A stretch of DNA of 9,102 nucleotides from Nitratifractor sp. GTDB taxonomy: Bacteria; Campylobacterota; Campylobacteria; Campylobacterales; Sulfurovaceae. A model generated the notes under the pieces. It was given only the letters and a program-made list of their open reading frames with translations, made no database searches and was not told where the DNA came from. The stretch is taken from assembly GCA_015490055.1 (NCBI GenBank), contig WFYP01000094.1, forward strand, positions 1-9,102, written 5' to 3'. The position numbers and the translations under genes are program-made. Below are positions 5,592 to 9,102 of the stretch, one piece after another (the first letter of the stretch is position 1; every line of letters starts with the position of its first letter).

Positions 5592-6323
5592 ATGGCAGTT
5601 AAAAAGAGTATAATTTCGATTCTATCGATAGCTATAGCAGGTGTTATAGTAGTAGGATGCGGAGGTTCTAGTGGTGGTAATGGTAATGGAGGAAAGGGTT
5701 TTAATTTAGATAATTATTCTAAAACAGAGAATTTAACTCAAGAAGTTAAAGATTCACTAGCATATATGGGAAATGAAGAGCGTTTAGCTTACGATGTGTA
5801 TATGAATCTTTATGATTATTATCAAAAAAGTGGTGTTGAGATAAAGCAGTTTTATAATATATCTACAAGATCAGAGGCTAAGCATATCGCTACTGTGCAA
5901 GATTTAGTAAAAAGATATAACTTGAGTGTAACAGATTTTACAGATGTAAATGAAACTGTTGTAAATAACAATAATATGTCATCTAGTAATATGCCAAGTG
6001 GTGTATATGATATTGCTAAAATACAAGAACTTTACGATACGCTTTATGCTTTAGGGCAAGAGTCTCAAGAGAGTGCTCTTAAGGTTGGTTGTATGGTAGA
6101 GGTAACAGATATAAACGATTTAGATGAGTATATAAAACAAGCACAAGACTCTAATGCACAAGATGTAGTTGCAGCATTTGAGTTCTTACGAAATGGGAGC
6201 TACAACCACTACTGGGCGTTTGATAACGGATTAAAAAATATTGGGGTTAGTGATGGCTGTTGCTCTTTGGGAGATGCGTATTGTCATCCGGAGTATCCAA
6301 AAAATCAAAAGGGAAGAAAGTAA
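5592..6323 (+). CDS. DUF2202 ferritin-like lipoprotein
   Basis: A 243-residue DUF2202-family protein, thought to have a ferritin-like four-helix fold. The N-terminus has a lipoprotein signal peptide with lipobox VVGC (C23) and a Gly/Ser/Asn linker up to about 36, so it should be anchored facing the periplasm. Candidate metal ligands follow family blocks: E62/E63 in MGNEERLAYDVY, E95 and H98 in SEAKH, E170 in GCMVEVTDINDL, and H206 in GSYNHYWAF. Cysteines C167, C223, C224 and C231 cluster in the second half, including CCSLGDAYCH at the end. An Asn/Met/Ser stretch (about 125-136) separates the two helical halves. The ATG has AAGGG upstream. The biochemical role of this family is not established to my knowledge; a periplasmic metal- or redox-active role is inference, and it appears co-regulated with the cytochrome genes. 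Confidence 0.85.
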   Translation: MAVKKSIISILSIAIAGVIVVGCGGSSGGNGNGGKGFNLDNYSKTENLTQEVKDSLAYMGNEERLAYDVYMNLYDYYQKSGVEIKQFYNISTRSEAKHIATVQDLVKRYNLSVTDFTDVNETVVNNNNMSSSNMPSGVYDIAKIQELYDTLYALGQESQESALKVGCMVEVTDINDLDEYIKQAQDSNAQDVVAAFEFLRNGSYNHYWAFDNGLKNIGVSDGCCSLGDAYCHPEYPKNQKGRK

Positions 6324-6437
6324 ACTCTTTCCTTAATTTTTCTATAAATAAAGAAAATAGGGTCTGGTAACAAAACTTGCTACTTCTAAACAATAATTTG
6401 GTCTAATTTAGCGTGAACGGTATTATAAAGCCAAGAA

Positions 6438-6455
6438 TTAATCTTAGCAGATTAA
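6438..6455. repeat. 18-bp perfect dyad upstream of CDF exporter
   Basis: TTAATCT at 6438-6444 and AGATTAA at 6449-6455 are exact reverse complements around TAGC. It lies about 60 bp upstream of the exporter's -10 box. It could be a repressor or activator site, or a small hairpin; in AT-rich DNA a 7-bp dyad can also arise by chance. Confidence 0.3.
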
Positions 6456-6513
6456 GTTATTAGCATCAGAATTTAAGATATTCTATATAAATATAACTTT
6501 TATTTATTTTTAG

Positions 6514-6519
6514 TATAAT
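6514..6519 (+). promoter_or_regulatory. Putative -10 box of CDF exporter gene
   Basis: TATAAT in the context TAGTATAATT lies 56 bp upstream of the ATG, preceded by T-rich DNA, as is usual for Campylobacterota promoters. Unlike the neighbouring promoters it has no CTTRAY repeat, which suggests independent control. Confidence 0.5.
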
Positions 6520-6575
6520 TAAAAAGGGCTATTTGCTCAGTTTTTAACTAACTTCAGTAACAAAAAAGGAATAAA

Positions 6576-7439
6576 ATGGCAGAAACAGCAAAAAAGTTAA
6601 TGAACCATAACGAAAAGAAAAAGATTTCGCTCTATTCGGTTGGAATTAATTTATTACTTTCTTTAATTAAGATAATTGGTGGTGTAGTCTCAGGAAGTGC
6701 TGCATTAATTGCAGATGGGGTGCACTCGCTTTCTGATTTAGCAGCATCGCTTAGTGTTTATGTTGGGATTGTAATCTCTAATAAAAAGTCTGACCTTTTC
6801 CCTCAGGGGCTCTATAAGGTAGAAAATCTGGTAGCGTTAATTAGTGCTTTTGCAATATTTTTTGCAGGATACGAAATAGGAAAAGATGTTCTATTTGAAG
6901 AGTCTGAGCCTATTAAAAACCTTACAGTTGCTATTGTAGTAATTGGTTTAACTGTTTTAATTACCTATCTATACTCACGATGGGAGAAGCAAAAAGCTAT
7001 TGAGCTAAATTCACCTAGCCTTTTAGCAGATGCAGAACATATAAAAACCGACTTTTATACAGCTCTGGTTGTTCTTGTTGGTGTATTGGGGCAGTATTTT
7101 GGTTACCCTATCGTTGAAAAAATTGCAGTTGTAATTGTTATCTACTTTATTTTCCATAGCGGTTTTGAGATACTAAAAGAGGCAATTAAAGTGCTTCTTG
7201 ATGCTTCACTAGACCACGAGAGTATCGAAAAAATAAAAGAGATTCTTAACAATGAACCTGTAATAAAAAATATTAATGCTATAACAGGCAGAAACGCAGG
7301 TAGTTATAAATTTGTGCAGTTAGATTTGGCACTAAATACGGATTCTTTAAAAGAGGCACACGAACTGGCACACAAAATAGAAAAAGATATAAAAGAGCAG
7401 ATGCCTTTTGTCGAAAAGGTTGTTATACACTACCAATAA
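6576..7439 (+). CDS. CDF-family divalent metal cation exporter
   Basis: A 287-residue cation diffusion facilitator (FieF/YiiP, MamB/MamM relatives), an inner-membrane proton antiporter that exports Zn, Fe or similar metals from the cytoplasm. Six membrane segments are visible at about 19-38, 42-66, 85-103, 115-133, 158-175 and 178-197, followed by the cytoplasmic ferredoxin-like C-terminal domain (about 205-287). The transport-site residues aligned with the YiiP tetrad are H50 and D54 in the second segment (DGVHSLSD) and H155 and D159 in the fifth (EHIKTD). This HD-HD set is typical of zinc-type CDFs, whereas YiiP itself has DD-HD. AAGGA lies before the ATG. Length and motifs are complete. 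The substrate cannot be fixed from sequence alone; no metal-sensing repressor gene is adjacent. Confidence 0.92.
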   Translation: MAETAKKLMNHNEKKKISLYSVGINLLLSLIKIIGGVVSGSAALIADGVHSLSDLAASLSVYVGIVISNKKSDLFPQGLYKVENLVALISAFAIFFAGYEIGKDVLFEESEPIKNLTVAIVVIGLTVLITYLYSRWEKQKAIELNSPSLLADAEHIKTDFYTALVVLVGVLGQYFGYPIVEKIAVVIVIYFIFHSGFEILKEAIKVLLDASLDHESIEKIKEILNNEPVIKNINAITGRNAGSYKFVQLDLALNTDSLKEAHELAHKIEKDIKEQMPFVEKVVIHYQ

Positions 7440-7464
7440 GAACTTATCTTCATTTTTCCTTTTT

Positions 7465-7496
7465 TACTCCATACTATCTCTCTTTTGTATGGAGTA
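7465..7496 (+). terminator. Hairpin after CDF exporter gene (possible terminator)
   Basis: TACTCCATAC at 7465-7474 pairs perfectly with GTATGGAGTA at 7487-7496 around a 12-nt loop; the stem can extend by three weaker pairs. It starts 26 bp after the stop codon. No U-tract follows on the plus strand (the T-run precedes it), so it is not a classical intrinsic terminator; it may protect the mRNA 3' end or be a DNA dyad next to the following promoter. Confidence 0.4.
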
Positions 7497-7511
7497 GAAC
7501 TTCTAAATTAT

Positions 7512-7544
7512 CTTAACACTACCTTAACGAACTTGTTATAAAAT
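7512..7544 (+). promoter_or_regulatory. CTTRAY repeat (copy 4) and -10 box of cytochrome c operon
   Basis: CTTAAC at 7512-7517 and CTTAAC at 7523-7528 repeat at 11 bp; 10 bp later comes TAAAAT at 7539-7544 (within TATAAAAT from 7537), 30 bp before the ATG. Spacing and sequence match the promoter at 5531-5563. This is the best-conserved copy and again replaces a -35 box. Confidence 0.65.
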
Positions 7545-7574
7545 ATCTCCATAAATCAATATTTGGAGATAAAA

Positions 7575-8015
7575 ATGAAAAAGATTATTATTAGTGCACT
7601 GGTATTAAGTGGTGTAGTTTTTGCTGGAAATGGTGAAGAGTTAGTTAAGAAGAATGGCTGTACTGCATGTCATGCGGTAGATACACACAAGGCAGCTCCT
7701 CCATTTGCCGGAATTGGTATGAGAAATAAGAAATTTGAAGGAGATAATGCAAAGAGCACAATTATAAATTCAATTAAACATGGTTCAAAAGGTAAATATA
7801 AAAAGTTTGCAAATAGTGCAATGCCTGCATTTAAAACTTTGTCAGATAAAGAGTTGTCAGATATAGCAGACTATATATTAGCTCAATCTGATAAAGCAAA
7901 AGCTATGCATAAAAATGGCGGTGGCTGTAAAGGCGAAGGAATGGGCATGCATAAAGGTATGGGACAAGGTAAAGGTATGGGGCAAGGCATGGGAATGCAA
8001 AAAGGAGTTCAATAA
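7575..8015 (+). CDS. Class I cytochrome c with Met/Gly/His-rich tail
   Basis: A 146-residue periplasmic monoheme cytochrome c. A signal peptide covers residues 1-17 (cleavage after VFA), then a compact c551-like domain with CTACH at 29-33, an APPFAGIG block at 41-48 and the axial Met M83 in SAMPAF, ending in a C-terminal helix (about 90-103). It then adds a 36-residue tail (about 111-146) of Gly, Met, Lys and Gln with seven Met, two His (112, 126) and one Cys (118). The tail resembles low-complexity copper-binding Met motifs, but binding is inference. The ATG at 7575 is chosen over an in-frame TTG at 7563 because GGAG at 7565-7568 is its ribosome site and lies inside the longer version. It is first in a three-gene operon; its TAA overlaps the next ATG (TAATG). 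Confidence 0.93.
   Translation: MKKIIISALVLSGVVFAGNGEELVKKNGCTACHAVDTHKAAPPFAGIGMRNKKFEGDNAKSTIINSIKHGSKGKYKKFANSAMPAFKTLSDKELSDIADYILAQSDKAKAMHKNGGGCKGEGMGMHKGMGQGKGMGQGMGMQKGVQ
7956..7991 (+). repeat. 18-bp tandem repeat in cytochrome c tail
   Basis: Two adjacent 18-bp units (7956-7973 and 7974-7991) differ at only a few bases and encode GMGQGK and GMGQGM. This suggests that the Met/Gly tail grew by in-frame tandem duplication, and its length may vary among relatives. Confidence 0.7.
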
Positions 8016-8608
8016 TGAAGTATCCTGATTTTTTTGATAAAATTGAGCCTATTATTGTTTATGATGATTTATGTAAATTTTTAGGTGTAAACGAAGATGG
8101 CGTATTGGATTTCTCTTATGCAGATATTGTTAAAAGTGCTGGTCATAGTTGTGCTACTGTAGCTGGTGCGTATCTAATGGCACAAAAGGGTTTAAAAGCC
8201 CTATATCAAGATGAGTTACCAGAGCGTGGAAATATAAAAGTAGAGCTACAAAAAGCACCTAGAGAAGAGAATACTGGAGTTGTAGCTTCTGTAATATCTA
8301 ACATTACAGGTTCAACTTCTGATTTTGGCTTTGGCGGTATTCCTACCGGAAAATATAATAGAAGAGATTTGCTATTTTTCGAAGCAGATATAGAGCATGA
8401 TTTATGTTTAACACGCTTAGATACCAATCAAAAAGTGTATGTAGATTACAAACCGCAAAAAGTGGTAAATCCTATGGCTATCTTAAAAAGTGCCATTAAG
8501 CCAGATGCAACACAAGAAGAGATTAAAAGCTTTCCTCATAGATTCCAAAAAATGGTAGAAACTGTTTTTGAGAATGCAGATGAAGTTATTGAAATTACTA
8601 AAAATTAG
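8015..8608 (+). CDS. FmdE-like domain protein, cytoplasmic
   Basis: A 197-residue protein with no signal peptide or membrane segment. Residues about 40-150 resemble the FmdE family, named after subunit E of formylmethanofuran dehydrogenase: SAGHSCATVAGAYLMAQKGLKAL at about 41-63, with H44 and C46 in the place of the family's GHxCPG metal-binding motif, and a later ITGSTSDFGFGGIPTGKYNRRDLLFF block matching the family's TG.T...G pattern. The common C-terminal zinc ribbon is absent, and the protein has only three cysteines (C20, C46 and one in HDLCL). Its ATG overlaps the cytochrome c stop, with GGAG upstream, so the two are translationally coupled. I do not know its function; family members outside methanogens occur near molybdenum and metal genes. 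The position between two exported proteins is unusual. Confidence 0.55.
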   Translation: MKYPDFFDKIEPIIVYDDLCKFLGVNEDGVLDFSYADIVKSAGHSCATVAGAYLMAQKGLKALYQDELPERGNIKVELQKAPREENTGVVASVISNITGSTSDFGFGGIPTGKYNRRDLLFFEADIEHDLCLTRLDTNQKVYVDYKPQKVVNPMAILKSAIKPDATQEEIKSFPHRFQKMVETVFENADEVIEITKN

Positions 8609-8620
8609 AGGATTTGTTAA

Positions 8621-9043
8621 ATGAAAAAATTTATTTTAATTGCAGCTTTGTTTATTGCAAGTGTTGCAAATGCAGCTACTTTAACAGTAGTTGCAAAGGG
8701 TTTAAAAAACTCTAAAGGGGTGGTGCAGTTTTCTCTTTATAATAAAGATGGTTCAATTCCTGATAAGAAGCTAAACAAGTATTACAAGAAGCAAAGGGTT
8801 CTAATAAGCGACAATAAAGCTGTAGCGGTTTTTACAAATCTACCAAAAGGTCGCTATGCAGTAAGTGTTTTTCACGATGAGAATGGCAACGGTAAGATAG
8901 ATAAAGGGCTTTTAATGCCAGTAGAAGGTATAGGTTTAAGCAACTTTAAATCTGTAAACCTTTTTAATCCGCCAAATTTTAAAAAGGCGAGTTTTATGCT
9001 TGATAGCAATAAGAAGATTGTAATTGATATGATTTATTTGTAA
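8621..9043 (+). CDS. Secreted DUF2141 family protein
   Basis: A 140-residue exported protein with signal peptide 1-18 (cleavage after ANA). The mature part is a single beta-rich DUF2141 domain: an opening TLTVVAKGLKNSKGVVQFSLYN, then FTNLPKGRYAVSVFHDENGNGKID with a calcium-loop-like DxNxNGxxD at 86-94, and the family-typical GLLMPVEGIGLSNF. An AGAGGA directly after the FmdE-like stop serves as ribosome site, 12 bp from stop to ATG, so it is the third gene of the operon. No biochemical role is established for the family to my knowledge; the fold and the acidic loop suggest a small periplasmic or outer-surface binding protein. Confidence 0.88.
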   Translation: MKKFILIAALFIASVANAATLTVVAKGLKNSKGVVQFSLYNKDGSIPDKKLNKYYKKQRVLISDNKAVAVFTNLPKGRYAVSVFHDENGNGKIDKGLLMPVEGIGLSNFKSVNLFNPPNFKKASFMLDSNKKIVIDMIYL

Positions 9044-9088
9044 TTGGTATATTGGTTTTAGCAATAAAAATACTTTCCAATAACCAAT
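9043..9088 (+). terminator. Weak inverted repeat after DUF2141 gene
   Basis: ATTGGTATATTGG (9043-9055) can pair with CCAATAACCAAT (9077-9088) with one bulged A around a loop of about 21 nt. The stem is AT-rich and no U-tract follows within the window, so a terminator role is only possible. Confidence 0.25.
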
Positions 9089-9102
9089 ACACTAATAACA
9101 AA

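Larger units (their letters stand above)
6324..6575. other. 252-bp intergenic region before CDF exporter
   Basis: No convincing ORF is seen here. It holds the -10 box of the exporter gene (6514-6519), an 18-bp dyad (6438-6455) and AT-rich sequence. A short AT-rich inverted segment just after 6323 (TTTTCT and AGAAAA arms) is too weak to call a terminator. Confidence 0.5.

Noticed and set aside
6324..6575. Remnant of an insertion sequence or decayed gene in the gap before the CDF gene
   Set aside because: No transposase-like reading frame, terminal inverted repeats or target duplication could be seen.
7563..7574. TTG start for the cytochrome c gene
   Set aside because: It would place the GGAG ribosome site inside the coding region and put charged residues before a normal signal peptide.

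Overview
The window is AT-rich DNA that looks like a chemolithotrophic, sulfur-oxidising member of the Campylobacterota (Sulfurimonas/Sulfurovum/Arcobacter-like). This placement is an inference from the low GC content, TATAAT-type -10 boxes without a matching -35, densely packed short genes, a flavocytochrome c sulfide dehydrogenase pair and many small c-type cytochromes. No rRNA, tRNA, CRISPR array, integrase or insertion sequence is visible.

Left half, minus strand. A tight six-gene operon runs from about 3622 down past the left edge. In order it encodes an SHP-type monoheme cytochrome c (DUF1924), a diheme cytochrome c (DHC), a membrane cytochrome b561 fused to a second DHC domain, a Spy/CpxP-like periplasmic protein, an OmpR-family response regulator and a sensor histidine kinase cut off at base 1. 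Junctions are 10 bp or less, or overlapping. The reading is a membrane-to-periplasm electron chain (quinol pool, b561, DHC heme domains, SHP) encoded together with its own envelope-sensing system. Upstream and also on the minus strand are fccA and fccB (5387-3720), a lipoprotein cytochrome c and a Tat-exported FAD sulfide dehydrogenase, which should feed sulfide electrons into the periplasmic cytochrome pool.

Right half, plus strand. These are a DUF2202 ferritin-like lipoprotein (5592-6323), a CDF-family divalent metal exporter (6576-7439), and a three-gene operon (7575-9043) encoding a cytochrome c with a Met/Gly/His-rich tail, a cytoplasmic FmdE-like protein and a secreted DUF2141 protein.

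The most striking signal lies between genes. A direct repeat of the hexamer CTTRAY at an exact 11-bp period (CTTRAY-N5-CTTRAY) occurs four times, always in the same orientation, in the three intergenic regions flanking the redox genes (3684, 5504, 5531 and 7512). Two copies, ahead of the DUF2202 gene and ahead of the cytochrome c operon, sit exactly 10 bp upstream of a -10 box. This is the architecture of an OmpR-family regulator binding site, and the obvious candidate regulator is encoded in the window. The proposal is one local regulon covering the SHP operon, fccAB, the DUF2202 gene and the cytochrome c/FmdE-like/DUF2141 operon. The CDF exporter has a separate promoter without the repeat.
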